A DNA stretch of 64,000 bases from Paramarasmius palmivorus (GCA_037176845.1 JAYKXP010000127.1:62001-126000), one strand, 5' to 3'; positions 47,404 to 60,300 are shown, counted from the first letter of the stretch. The notes: generated from the letters alone by a model not told the origin. Numbers and translations are program-made.

Positions 47404-49545
47404 ATGTTTGTGAAGAGGGTTGAGAGATATGTAGACGATCCTGAAGCAGACGAAGAAGCTGGGCTATTAGCAGAAGAGGAGAGAGCAGGTACCAGAGCCC
47501 GAACCCGAACCAACATCTTCGGTACGTCTCCTCATTCATAGTCAAGTAGATTCGCTCATTTTTTTGGTCTAGGTTCTCAGAGTCACTGGAAAGAAACAGA
47601 AAGATAAATCTCGAACGATTCCTTTCCGACCTACAGAGAAATTCCAGTCAAGGTACCCTCCCAATATCGTCCGGAATCAAAAGTACAATGCATTCACGTT
47701 TCTACCCATCGTATTCTACGAACAGTTCAAGTTTTTCTTCAACCTGTACTTCTTACTAGTGGCATTATCACAGTTTGTACCCGCGTTGAAGATTGGTGCG
47801 TTCTATCTGCCGAATATTTTCATTATCTGACGATAGACTCTTCATAGGTTTCATCGCAACATACATCGCTCCTTTAGCCTTTGTGCTCTTCGTCACCATG
47901 GGCAAGGAAGCCTACGACGACTATAAACGTTACCTCCGAGATCGAGAGGCCAATTCCCAGAAATACCTCGTCCTTGAACCACCGTCATCCAACACCCCGA
48001 ACAACCATAACCACCAGTCTGAATCTTCTCTCCTTAACGACTCTTATCTTGACACCCACGCCAACACACGCGCTGTCCCTTCTTCCTCCTTACGTGTCGG
48101 CCACCTTATTCGCCTCGAGAAGAACCAACGTCTACCCACCGATCTTGTCCTCTTATTGGGACATTTACATTGAACACTCCCATGACGTCTCCGACAAATC
48201 CGAACGCGCAGGGTATACCGATGCAAAACATACCGACGGTGTCGCCGTTGACGGCAGAAAATGTTCTTTGGGCGAATACGGTACTGGCTGCAGGATCAGT
48301 GGTTGGGTTGGTGGTGTATACGGGTCCAGAGACCAGGGCGGTCATGAACACGAGTCATCCGGAGACAAAGGTTAGTTTGTTGGGTTTGGAGATTAACAAT
48401 CTGGCCAAGGTATGGCGATTATCCTACTAGTGTTAGGATCAAATACTGATTATGATATAGATCCTTTGCGCTGTAACATTTGCTCTACCACTCGTTCTTG
48501 TTGCCCTCAATGGTTTCCGTGGGCTGTGGTACATCTACGTTTTCAGGTTCTTGATTTTGTTCTCGAGTATCATCCCTATAAGGTGTGTTTACTCTTGGCA
48601 TTCTACAATCAAGATGAAGGCTTACACGATTCCAGTCTACGTGTCAACCTAGATTGGGTAAAACCGTGTACGCTCAAGGCATCGTGAATGATCCCGAGAT
48701 ACCAGGTACCATCGTCAGAACCTCTACATTGCCCGAGGGACTTGGAAGGATAGAGTACCTCCTGAGTGATAAGACAGGCACCCTTACGCAGAACGGTGAG
48801 TTGTGCTCCTGTCTATCTACGCGATAAGGCTTGCTTACTTCACCTCAGAGATGGAGATGAGGAAACTACACATGGGTACGATGAGCTATGGATATGATTC
48901 CATGGACGAAATCAAGAGACAACTAGGGATAGCTTTTGGTCTTGGATCTAATAGTGAGATTTTCCAAACACAAGTTGACATCCACTTACATATCTCTCAG
49001 GTCACCATAAGAACCAATCCGTGTCTATGCCTGGCGGCGCCGCACCCGGAGGAAGAGGTCGTCGAGACATGTCTTCCCGTGTCAGAGACGTGGTTCTCAG
49101 TCTCGCTTTATGTCATAACGTATGTAGATCTACTGCTCCTCAGCCTCCTTGCTCACTTTCATTCATAGGTGACCCCGGTGACAAACGACGACGGCAGTGT
49201 AACCTACCAAGTTTCTTCCCAGACGAAGTCGCCATTGTCCAATGGACACAATCCGTCGGGTCTTACCCTCACCTTCCGAGACCGTGCCTCCCTCACGCTG
49301 TCCACACCAACCGAAGCTACTCTGCACTACGAAATCCTTGACATCTTCCCATTCACCTCAGAATCCAAACGGATGGGTATCATTGTCCGTGAGACTTCCT
49401 CTGGTGAAATCCAATTCTTGCAAAAAGGCGCAGACGTCGTTATGGCCAAGATTGTGCAGCGTAATGACTGGCTTGAGGAGGAATGTGGTAATATTGCCAG
49501 AGAAGGTTTGCGTACGCTTATTGTTGCTCGTAAACGGCTCTCTGC
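47404..49545 (+). pseudogene. Neo1-type P4-ATPase (phospholipid flippase), disabled
   Basis: From ATG 47404 (MFVKRVERYVDDPEADEEAG) the exons encode a Neo1-class P4-ATPase. They read FLPIVFYEQFKFFFNLYFLL (membrane helix 1 region), [74 protein letters not shown] (the phosphorylated Asp), FLQKGADVVM and EGLRTLIVARKRLSA. Neo1 flips aminophospholipids in Golgi and endosomal membranes. Several lesions are visible. DLVLL joins directly to IGTFTLN near 48153, so the part of the actuator domain carrying the DGET loop is missing and the frame shifts. One base is lost near 48654 before GKTV. A minus-one/plus-one pair at about 49217 and 49259 scrambles the SSPDE motif. The frame is then cut at 49545 by a foldback element. 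The last third of the protein is absent. Confidence 0.85.
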
Positions 49546-52500
49546 CAGCCGATCCTGCTGGTCCTTTGCAAAGTCCCTGGGTAATGTGCCAGAGTCACTT
49601 TGCAAAGTCTCTGGGCTCATCCTGGGCAAGCTTTTGGCACTAGTCTCAGTGATAAAGGGCAATATATAATGTCTTTTATGGGATGAATCAAGTATATTTT
49701 CCATTATATACTGTAGGTCTCAAATGGTGCGCTTTTTTGACTTCCAAATTAGGAAAGAGGGCTATCAAAACCTAAAAAAGCTATAACAGGGCGCTTTTTG
49801 GGCGCTTTTTTGACAGGAAAATTATTCCCACACTTCCTGACACCATTTGGCATGCTTCCTGATGCCTCCCTACTCCGCTTTTGGCTTCCCAAAATGGAAG
49901 GTGGCCTTACCTCACTATTTTCCACCTGGAATCAAATCATTGGGGGGCTATTGGGGCATGCTGGGGGGCTATAAAAATCGCATTTTTGAGGGAATATGTT
50001 CTAATATGTTCTAAAAGCATGCCCCTGCAATTGGGGGGCAGGGGAATGCAAAAAAAGCGGTCCAAATATGGTAATTCAGGAAAATGGCCTATTGGATCTT
50101 GGGCTACAGGCCAGATATTGACATGGGGTAAGTTGGAGGACCTAGATACATATAATACAAGCCTGGGCACACCAAATAGTACATAGATTGGTGGGATAAT
50201 GGTGCTTAAATATCAAAAATACTGAAAATCTCCGAAATTGGGGGAATAAAATTACAGGATGGGATGTAATGCAGCTAGGGCTTAGATATTGTGGATGAAG
50301 GATAATATATATGTTCCCTTTATGGGTTTACAATCCTGGAGAGCTGCCTATTTTTCCAGATTTATTACAGCTAAATTCGCTTTTTTTAGACATTAATAAT
50401 ACTACACCACAGGGAATGATTGGGATGGGCTAATTCTTGTTCATAACCCACTTTAGTATGTATAGATGACAACTACATAGCTGCCCAAGCACTCCTGTAT
50501 GTGCAACACCTTGTTCAATCCAATGTATTGTACAGTTATGTAACACAGGCAGTAGTACATGAATAGCACCTCAGGGAAGCATCCCAGCACCAAGGAGAGT
50601 TCAGAATCGAGTTTGGGCACCCAAAATACACTTTCCTACCATGGAAGGACATTTTATGAATACATCTGTAGGTTGCTACATAAAAAATCGCATTTTTAGG
50701 GGTTTTTTTGTACTGGAGCATGGGGATTGCTCCTAAAATCACCAAAAGTGAATGAGAGACTGTTCACCATGCATAGAACAGGGATCTCAATTGCCTCCAT
50801 GAATCCCATGACAGGAATCCATATGCCAGATGCATCAATTCTTGCACAATTACAGAAAACATGTACTATGAATGTAGTATTGCAGGGATTGATCTGGGGG
50901 CTTGGGGAACCTCAAAATCGAATTCAGGATGAAAAATCAGTTAAGAAACAATCCAGGTTTGAAAGGAATCCAATTACTGTAGCTTGAGATATGTTCAAGT
51001 TATGTTTATAGACTTATGTGTAAAGTACTTGCAATCAATCTTTAACTTAATTGTCTGACTTTTTCATTTAGGTCTTCCAGACCATTAAACCACTCTAGAG
51101 CTAGCAATACCAACTCTATGACATTGGAATATGAAGTATATAATACTATTTGGTGTCTAGTTGGTCTCAGAATGAGGTCAGACAATCCAAGTCAAAGATT
51201 GATTGCAAGTACTTTACACATAAGTCTATAAACATAACTTGAACATATCTCAAGCTACAGTAATTGGATTCCTTTCAAACCTGGATTGTTTCTTAACTGA
51301 TTTTTCATCCTGAATTCGATTTTGAGGTTCCCCAAGCCCCCAGATCAATCCCTGCAATACTACATTCATAGTACATGTTTTCTGTAATTGTGCAAGAATT
51401 GATGCATCTGGCATATGGATTCCTGTCATGGGATTCATGGAGGCAATTGAGATCCCTGTTCTATGCATGGTGAACAGTCTCTCATTCACTTTTGGTGATT
51501 TTAGGAGCAATCCCCATGCTCCAGTACAAAAAAACCCCTAAAAATGCGATTTTTTATGTAGCAACCTACAGATGTATTCATAAAATGTCCTTCCATGGTA
51601 GGAAAGTGTATTTTGGGTGCCCAAACTCGATTCTGAACTCTCCTTGGTGCTGGGATGCTTCCCTGAGGTGCTATTCATGTACTACTGCCTGTGTTACATA
51701 ACTGTACAATACATTGGATTGAACAAGGTGTTGCACATACAGGAGTGCTTGGGCAGCTATGTAGTTGTCATCTATACATACTAAAGTGGGTTATGAACAA
51801 GAATTAGCCCATCCCAATCATTCCCTGTGGTGTAGTATTATTAATGTCTAAAAAAAGCGAATTTAGCTGTAATAAATCTGGAAAAATAGGCAGCTCTCCA
51901 GGATTGTAAACCCATAAAGGGAACATATATATTATCCTTCATCCACAATATCTAAGCCCTAGCTGCATTACATCCCATCCTGTAATTTTATTCCCCCAAT
52001 TTCGGAGATTTTCAGTATTTTTGATATTTAAGCACCATTATCCCACCAATCTATGTACTATTTGGTGTGCCCAGGCTTGTATTATATGTATCTAGGTCCT
52101 CCAACTTACCCCATGTCAATATCTGGCCTGTAGCCCAAGATCCAATAGGCCATTTTCCTGAATTACCATATTTGGACCGCTTTTTTTGCATTCCCCTGCC
52201 CCCCAATTGCAGGGGCATGCTTTTAGAACATATTAGAACATATTCCCTCAAAAATGCGATTTTTATAGCCCCCAGCATGCCCCAATAGCCCCCCAATGAT
52301 TTGATTCCAGGTGGAAAATAGTGAGGTAAGGCCACCTTCCATTTTGGGAAGCCAAAAGCGGAGTAGGGAGGCATCAGGAAGCATGCCAAATGGTGTCAGG
52401 AAGTGTGGGAATAATTTTCCTGTCAAAAAAGCGCCCAAAAAGCGCCCTGTTATAGCTTTTTTAGGTTTTGATAGCCCTCTTTCCTAATTTGGAAGTCAAA

Positions 52501-52697
52501 AAAGCGCACCATTTGAGACCTACAGTATATAATGGAAAATATACTTGATTCATCCCATAAAAGACATTATATATTGCCCTTTATCACTGAGACTAGTGCC
52601 AAAAGCTTGCCCAGGATGAGCCCAGAGACTTTGCAAAGTGACTCTGGCACATTACCCAGGGACTTTGCAAAGGACCAGCCAGAGCGGGTGTCTCTGC
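49539..52697. mobile_element. 3.1-kb foldback element with 1.5-kb inverted arms
   Basis: The element (49546-52690) consists of two near-identical arms, about 49557-51060 and 51177-52679, mirrored around 51118 and separated by about 115 bp of unpaired spacer. The extreme ends are weaker inverted repeats (CAGCCGATCCTGCTGG left; CACCCGCTCTGGCTGG reading in from the right). TCTCTGC occurs directly on both sides (49539-49545, 52691-52697) as a target duplication. The few open frames are mirrored copies of at most about 110 residues with no recognisable motif, so the element looks non-autonomous. Near-identity of the arms implies recent origin or gene conversion. Confidence 0.85.
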
Positions 52698-52719
52698 GCA
52701 GGTGTATGAGGAATTCAAG
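52691..52719 (+). pseudogene. Short continuation of the P4-ATPase after the foldback element
   Basis: Immediately after the element the sequence reads, in register with the interrupted codons, SAQVYEEFK. It resumes the family's RKxLSxxxYEEF segment that follows LIVARKRLSA. Homology fades after about 52719, so the nucleotide-binding, hinge and later membrane domains are missing. Confidence 0.7.
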
Positions 52720-54138
52720 GCCATCGGGAAACTTACAGGTCGGTATGACCGACCCTAACCCGGTATGTTGTCTTGTGTCTTGATATGGACGCCCGTAACC
52801 TGATATGGCAGGTTACGGATGGTCACAGCGACAGGGTAGGGGGATTATGGCCCACCGTAACTTGATATAACCATCATAACTGGACACATATATACTGTGT
52901 CCAGTTACCAACAGTTATATCAAGTTTCACTGAGTTGTACTGAGTTTCATTCGTTATATCTAGTTAGAGATGTTGTATCAAGTTGCTGTGGCTTTGCTGA
53001 GTTATCACAGGATACATCAATAACAGTGGGGTGACGCTTTAGCCTGCAATTGTGTTCAGCTGAATCTGGTATGATCAAATAGTAATTCATACATTAGGTA
53101 CTACATATATACACAAGTATTATCACTATGATACAGAAGTACAATCAACCTACGGAAGAGCTATCGATGAGTGACAAGATTGTGAAGAACTGTAAGATGC
53201 TTACCAAATGGTTCACTGTTTGACAGGCTGAGCTTGGCTATTCGGTGACCTAGGCGTGATCACTTGAGTAAAAAAAAAGTGGCGTGACACTATGAAACTA
53301 CTTGCCTTGAACCACTAGTGCCGTGTGAGTTTTAATGTCCTTCGATAGGAATAATGACAAGCTGGTGGACTGACGTTAGTCAATGGCATCGCTTAGGGCT
53401 GTCCACACACCTCATGATTGTCAATTCCAGGCACCTTGAAGATCACAGGAGCTCCTCAGAGGTCTGGACTAACATTGTCTTTGCCTGACATAGGAAGAGT
53501 CGAGAAATGAAGATGTGCCAGGGTGTATGCACATACTTCAAGTTAGCAATAGGCTGAGTTGATTGGGATCCAAAGAGTTGAGCGACTTGTACCTATTGAG
53601 GTTGTTAGCTGAGCATGATTGTCTTGATGTTGAGTACTCACAAGGGCTGCAACATAAGAGTACCCCCCTGAATCTTTCTCTCTTCACCACTTCCATGCTG
53701 GCTTTTCCTATGTGCTTGAGTGATTTGTAAGTTGTTTGGGTTGGAAGGTGTGTGAGTGTATTACCTGGGATGGTTGCAACTGTGTTGCAAAGGCATTTGA
53801 TGACACCAGTATCACAGGGGATGACATGTTCAGGAGGGCCAGTGGTGATTTTCATTTCCAGTCCTGCTTGTATACTGTGACTGACCTCTTGCATGCAGTG
53901 AGGTATGCCTACACAGTTATCAGCTGGGGTTGTTATTGAAATAGTAACAGTAGGACATGCACTTTGACAAGGTATATGAGGAGTCCATGTAGTGGTCTGA
54001 AAAGAAAGCCTTGGAATCCTAGCCAACTGTCTGTCAGACAGGTGTCTTATAAGACGGTACCTTCCAAAAGGAGAGCAGCTGTCACCCTGAGGAAATACAG
54101 TAAGCTGCAGGCTGTGTGGCAGGGTTCTCATGTCATGA
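52720..54138. other. Non-coding repeat-like tract
   Basis: Repeated words (CTTGATAT, AACTTGATATAAC, GTTATATCAAG) and a perfect hairpin GTAACCTG-ATATGG-CAGGTTAC near 52796 mark 52740-53000 as a decayed repeat. From 53000 to 54138 I see no gene. A 219-codon minus-strand frame (54197-53538) starts inside the minisatellite and has no family features. Confidence 0.5.
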
Positions 54139-56316
54139 TAGAGTGGAACTTGGAGTTTGATGAGAATGGAACTTGAAAGTTGCACCTGGAGCTTCATGGG
54201 AATAGAACTTGGAGTTTGACAACAGTAGTACCTGAAGTTTTATGAGAATGGCACTGGAGCTTCACAAGAATGGAACTTGGAGTTTGACAACAGTATCACC
54301 TGGAGTTTCACGAGAATAGGACTTGGAGTTTCATGTTTCGTGAGAATGGAACTTGGAGCTTCATGAGAGTGGAACTTGGAGTTTCATGAGAATGGCACTG
54401 GAGCTTCATGAGAATGGAACTTGGAGTTTCATGAGAGTAGCACCTGGAGTTTTACGAGAGTAGCACCTGGAGTTTTACGAGAATGGAACTTGGAATTTGA
54501 CGAGAATTTGGAGTTCCACGAGAGTAGCACCTGGAGTTTTACAAGAATGGAACTTGAAAGTTGCACCTGGAGCTTCATGGAAATAGAACTTGGAGTTTCA
54601 TGAGAGTGGAACTTGGAGCTTCATGAGAATGGCACTGGAGCTTCACAAGAATCGAACTTGGAGTTCCATGAGAGTAGCACTTGGAGCTAGTTTGACAACA
54701 GTAGCACCTGGAGTTTTACAAGAATAGAACTTGGAGTTTGACATCAGTATCACCTGGAGTTTCATGAGAGTAGCACCTGGAGTTTCATGTTTCATGAGAA
54801 CGGAACTTGGAGCTTCATGAGAGTGGAACTTGGAGTTTCATGAGAATGGCACTGGAGCTTCACAAGAATGAAAATTGGAGTTCAATGAGAACAGAACTTG
54901 GAGTTTGACGAGAATGGAACTTGGAGTTTGACGAGAATGGAACTTGGAGCTTCATGAGAATGGAACTAGCTTAGAGTGGGTCGGAGTGAACCTCCAACAA
55001 GCCGAGTTCGATTCAAGGGGATTTTTATGTACAGGTTTAGCAGTTTAGAATTAATCAGTTATTGGATACTTAGGAGTTTGCAACTCACTTGCATAGCTTG
55101 ATTTTTTGCTAAATAACAACACCCTGGGGCCTCAATGTTATGCGTCCCTCTTTGAAAAATGTTCGAGATTGTCTGTGCCAGAACCACGGCCCGTCGCATG
55201 ACCGAAACTAGGCGCGGGACGCGTGGGAAAAAATGCCGATAGATGCCACGAATTTTCCCCCCATAAAGAACGAGATCTCCATTACATTCCGAACTCGTAA
55301 CTTGGAGCTTCATGAGAGTGGAACTTGGAGTTTGACAAGAATGGAACTTGGAGTTTCACGAGAATGGCACTGGAGCTTCACAAGAATGAAACTTGGAGTT
55401 CAATGAGAACAGAACTTGGAGTTTGACGAGAATGGAACTTGGAGTTTGACGAGAATGGAACTTGGAGCTTCATGAGAGTGGAACTTGGAGTTTCACGAGA
55501 ATGGCACTGGAGCTTCACAAGAATGAAACTTGGAGTTTGACGAGAATGGAACTTGGAGTTTGACGAGAATGGAACTTGGAGCTTCATGAGAGTGGAACTT
55601 GGAGTTTCACGAGAATGGCACTGAAGCTTCACGAGAATGAAACTTGGAGTTTGACGAGAATGGAACTTGGAGTTCGACGAGAATGGAACTTGGAGCTTCA
55701 TGAGAATGGAACTTGGAGTTTTATGAGAATGGAACTTGGAGTTTTATGAGAATGGCACTGGAGCTTCACAAGAATGGAACTTGGAGTTCAACGAGAATGG
55801 AACTTGGAGTTCGACAAGAATGGAACTTGGAGCTTCATGAGAGTGGAACTTGGAGTTTCATGAGAATGAAACTTGGAGTTCAACGAGAATGGAACTTGGA
55901 GCTTCATGAGAGTGGAACTTGGAGTTTCACGAGAATGGCACTGAAGCTTCACGAGAATGAAACTTGGAGTTTGACGAGAATGGAACTTGGAGCTTCATGA
56001 GAATGGAACTTGGAGTTTCATGAGAATGGCACTGGAGCTTCACAAGAATGAAACTTGGAGTTCAACGAGAATGGAACTTGGAGTTTCACGAGAATGGCAC
56101 TGAAGCTTCACGAGAATGAAACTTGGAGTTTGACGAGAATGGAACTTGGAGTTCGACGAGAATGGAACTTGGAGCTTCATGAGAGTGGAACTTGGAGTTT
56201 CACGAGAATGGCACTGGAGCTTCACAAGAATGAAACTTGGAGTTCAACGAGAATGGAACTTGGAGTTTGACGAGAATGGAACTTGGAGCTTCATGAGAAT
56301 GGAACTTGGAGTTTCA
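54139..56316. repeat. 23-bp minisatellite, about 2.2 kb
   Basis: Head-to-tail 23-bp units are close to GAACTTGGAGYTTSAYGAGAATG, with variants GGCACTGGAGCTTCAC and AGTAGCACCTGGAGTTT. Both strands are open for long stretches because the unit lacks stops, giving repetitive pseudo-peptides (ELGV.REWNLELHESG). The first 800 bp are more degenerate than the last 1 kb, where unit variants alternate in a higher-order pattern. The array is interrupted at about 54967-55298. Confidence 0.9.
54967..55298 (+). mobile_element. SINE-like insertion with Pol III A and B boxes
   Basis: Within the minisatellite, about 330 bp of unrelated sequence begins TAGCTTAGAGTGG, which resembles a tRNA A box. After 24 bp it continues with GAGTTCGATTC (55004-55014), a near-consensus B box. 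The first 55 bp therefore look tRNA-derived and the rest is unrelated. AACT on both sides could be a short target duplication, although the repeat unit itself contains it. Confidence 0.55.
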
Positions 56317-57375
56317 TTCTTATAAACCATCATCCACTCTATTATGTTGTTGTCAGCTTTATTCACTCATGATCATGGGTCAAGTACAGTCCATTTTATT
56401 ATCATATTCCAGTTTAGTGATCAATATCCTTCATTAATGTATAAGTGGTCCTTTTTTGTTCATAGCTGATCAATATTTTTAAGTGGATTACTGATTTTTA
56501 TCTGTGATTGCTGTGGTCATTGATATTTGCCATTAGTGTATCAATGTAAGACTCTCAGTTTGGGACAGATTTTATCATGACCAAATTTCAAATTGCTGCA
56601 AATCTTGTGTTTTATTCTGACAGAATCCAGTGATATTGCACATTAATATGCTGTATCTTTGCCATTTGTACAATTTGCCTGTTTATTTGTTCTATGATTA
56701 ATAATTCATCATTCCATATGCAACACATTTCCACTATACATCAATCACAGAAGCAAGATATGATTGGTATTTGGTCAAGATATTCCATGTTTTATCATTG
56801 AGACAGGACAAGACTCATTGGTATGTTATGATACTTATCAACCAGTTTTGCAAAGAAATACAGGTAGATTCATATCCTTTTTGTCATTGATAACCCATGT
56901 GTATATGGTATGCAAATATCAATAACCACTCAATGATCTGTGATCAGTATTATTTCTGATACATTTAACACCTTTCATTGATATGCTCTGTTGTAATATA
57001 TATGACCAATATACTGCATATCTATCAGTGATTTCCACTAGTGATTCATACAGTATCTGTAGTCTATGCATAAACTACCTGTCAATATACATGAGCTCAT
57101 TGATATTTACTGTAATTTACTAATCAGAAATAAAACAATATACCAGTGGCCCTGATATCTTCTCACTGATATGTTGTTTTTATATTATAGATACAACATA
57201 CAGATATATGAATTGCATGAATCATATGTCTCATCTCCTTTCAATGAGCTTTTTGATCATTTATCAATAAGAAAAGTGCTATCTTGTCATCAATATTTCA
57301 TCTATAGACTACACAAAAATATTTAAATAAGTTGGTCAATAAACAGCCTTTATGTCATCTATATTATGGCACAGG
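56317..57375. other. AT-rich tract, no gene
   Basis: About 1 kb of strongly AT-rich sequence with scattered related words (TCATTGATAT, CAATGATC, TCAGTGAT). No frame is supported. It separates the minisatellite from the transposase-like gene and may be untranslated or terminal sequence of that element. Confidence 0.5.
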
Positions 57376-60300
57376 TTATTGGTCCATGCACCCAGTGCCA
57401 GATGCCCGTGTTTTGATTGCATCTTCAATTGTGAGTCCCTGGTTTCGTTTGGACATTGCGGTAGCTGAAAATGCATACGCTAAAGGACAGTTTGATTCTG
57501 CCTTGTTGCCACGGGAGGATATCTGGGTCCTACATGCCCCAGTCGCGATGTCGATAGGGCCACCACAAAACCCGCATGGATAGCCGTGACTCGTATCGAT
57601 TGGCTTTACGAGGTTATCTTCTTGGACTCCGTGCATAGCAAGCCAGATATGCACCCCGGTATGATTCTGTATTTCTGTTTCAGGCACCACCAGCTGACAG
57701 ACCGCACATTGACGTTTGTCGGAGTTCAATGCAGTTCCGAGAGGGGTACTGCTGGCGGCAATGCTATAGATGCGTTGCGGGCATTGGTAAGGAAATATCG
57801 GTGTCTCTCTGGCGACTGTTGTTGCATGATGGTTGGTATAAACTGGAACTTTCGTACGTATACTCACGTTCTCGGCGAAGCGTGAAAGAAGCTGATGCCA
57901 TATCGTTGTCAGGCATTTTTCGGAGAATTTCCATGTCTTTGCGAGGGAAGATGGCAGCTTTTCGTTGCCCGGAAAGTGAAGCGCGACATTTGAGGCGAAG
58001 ATTTCCTCTGGTGCGATATTGGCGGCACGGGTAAGAGGGAGGATCACCGACCCGGACATCACGATCTTGAGGTTAGATAGACGAGCAGGTGCATCTGCAG
58101 TCGTCTTCTTTGTTTTCGGAGGTGTGAGGGAGACGAATTCACCATTCCATACCCAGATAGCATCCCGGTTGTCCTCGTATGGCAGAAGCGAAAGTATCTG
58201 GCCTGAGATTGAATATTCAGAGGTGGGTTTGATGACTTCTCCGAGAGGTGCGACCTCAACTGAGCCTTCACGAGGGTGACGGATGACTGTGGCTACCAGG
58301 ACCACAAGACATATACTATGCTGCTCGTCATTCAACCGAACGAATGCAGCAAATATGTCGCCGAGTCGAAAGACTTGTGCATTGTTTGACTCCGAGTTGT
58401 GTTTCTTTGGACACCACTGGTCCTTTCCTTCGGAAGATGCAAAGGTGCGACGTTGAGTGACGCGGATAGTTCGGTCGTGGCTATTGCCGTCCATTATGTC
58501 GCTTGCTGGATCTGTAAATACTCGAACTGCGCTCCTCTTTGGCACCTTCTTGCTTCCAATCTCCAGAAAGATGGAATGTGGTTCCTTTGTTTTTCCTTCA
58601 GTCTGTTCCTGTTCCAGTGTCTGCAAACCATTGAATGACAACAGTTGTTGGTCCTCCAATGGCAGCTTCTCAAAGTCTTCGATGCTGCCATTGATATCAG
58701 CTAACGAGTGATCGACATCGTTTGAAAGGGCGACATATTTTTTTCCGTCGGGGCGCATAAAATCCTTGTTATCATTCCCCGAGAATCGAGTGACGAAGTC
58801 GGTGATTAAGCCACTCACACCATAGGTGTTGATGGCGGTGATTGCGCGGTCGCGTCCTTTATCCCATCGCTCCCGTAGATTACTACAGTGTTTTGCCTTC
58901 ACCTTTCCCGTCCATCTTTCCGGCCGTATATGATCGGTATCACGTCCACGGAAGAGTTTTAGTCGACGCGGCTTCTTTTCCCATTCAGGGTGGCGGCGAA
59001 AAATTGAGTCGACATTTTTTGCGGATGCCATGCGATAGCGCAGCTCGTAGAGATTGCAGTTTGGGGAGTGAGCACCAATCATACGTACACGGCCAAAAAA
59101 GGTCTCGAGTACGTCGTCGCCGAGGAGGCATATAAACACCTCCATTTCAGGATCCAAGTCCAGATATCGGGCCACGGTGAATATTGCATTCTTAACCATA
59201 GCCTGCAGATCACCGTACAGTTGATTCGACATAAACGATGTGGAATTCTTGATGAATAGGGCACATATGAGATGAACAAATTTGGAAAGTGATTCAATCT
59301 GGTCTCCCAAGTCCATGTCGGGATTGATGAATGGGTCCAGTAGTGACTCGAAGACTTCGGCAAGCAACGACAATGCCTTATGGGTGACGCCCTGTGTAGG
59401 ACCAAATTCGGATGGATCCAGATCACGGAGCTCGATGACTAGGGAAAGAAGTTTGATGGCACGGGGAACGTCCTGTGCATCATTGGGATTGAGGAGCGAA
59501 TGAATGGTTTCTTCTGACCAGTCATGATAGTCAAGCTCTTCGAGCCATTCAGAAAGCAGAACTTTGTTGATGTGTGTATCGTTCACGAGCATCCCCTCTG
59601 CGGAGCACAATAAAGTGCATAACCCTAAGTAACAAAAGTTAATTTTGTATGTGTAACTTTATTTCAATATTAAACTTACTTTTGAAGAGGTGTTTCCAGT
59701 CAAAATCCATCGTCGTACCATCCCTTCCTGTATACAGATTCAAACCCAGAAGGTCCCTGACATATTTATACAATGCGTCACCCGGGACCACTTTATTTTG
59801 CATGAGAAGCATATACAGAGCTGCTCGTCGAGTTGCATCACCGTCTGATGCAATAGTCATGATGGGACCATTGAGAGCTTCTCCAAATGACGAGAGCTTC
59901 CACGCCTCCATTGACGTCTGAATCTCTCTCAAGCAGTCCCGCCACCCACGCTTCTTGCAGGTAGCAGCAAGAAAAAGAGGATTGGCTTCGTAATTCCGTC
60001 GCCTGTGGCAGTGGACTGCGCCTACGGTTGCTTCATGGGCCGGATGGAGTTTACCGTCCCTAACTGCCAACGCCACTGCTTCTAGAACTCTGGTATCTCT
60101 ACCAACAACAACAGACTCTATACTTGATGAATGCTCCATGCATCCACCAATTACCTCGTCTGTACTGTCCAGGTATTCGAATCGCTGTTCGATTGCAAGC
60201 TCGTCCCAAGAGAAAACCACAAATCCAGGACGCTCTTGGGGCAGTGGTTGATGGGGAATAAGCTCATCCTTGCCGTGATGTGGTCCGAACATTGATTCAA

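Noticed and set aside
50727..51510. Two identical 86-codon frames in opposite directions
   Set aside because: They are mirror images in the foldback arms. Their identity follows from the palindrome and the peptide has no recognisable motif.
49539..52697. Assembly or hairpin-adaptor artefact explaining the palindrome
   Set aside because: The flanking gene continues in register on the far side instead of being mirrored, and a target duplication is present.
53538..54197. 219-codon minus-strand frame
   Set aside because: It begins inside the minisatellite and lacks hydrophobic patterning, known motifs and exon neighbours.
54967..55020. A functional tRNA gene
   Set aside because: A- and B-box words are present, but acceptor-stem pairing and a proper anticodon arm cannot be formed. 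A tRNA-derived SINE head fits better.
55378..56270. Long open frames with repetitive peptides on both strands
   Set aside because: The 23-bp unit lacks stops, so these frames are a by-product of the minisatellite. There is no start context, splicing or conserved domain.
54139..56316. CRISPR-like direct repeats
   Set aside because: Units are contiguous with no unique spacers and the genome is eukaryotic.
57376..57885. Plus-strand frames opposite the transposase C-terminus
   Set aside because: They are antisense shadows of a well-supported minus-strand exon.
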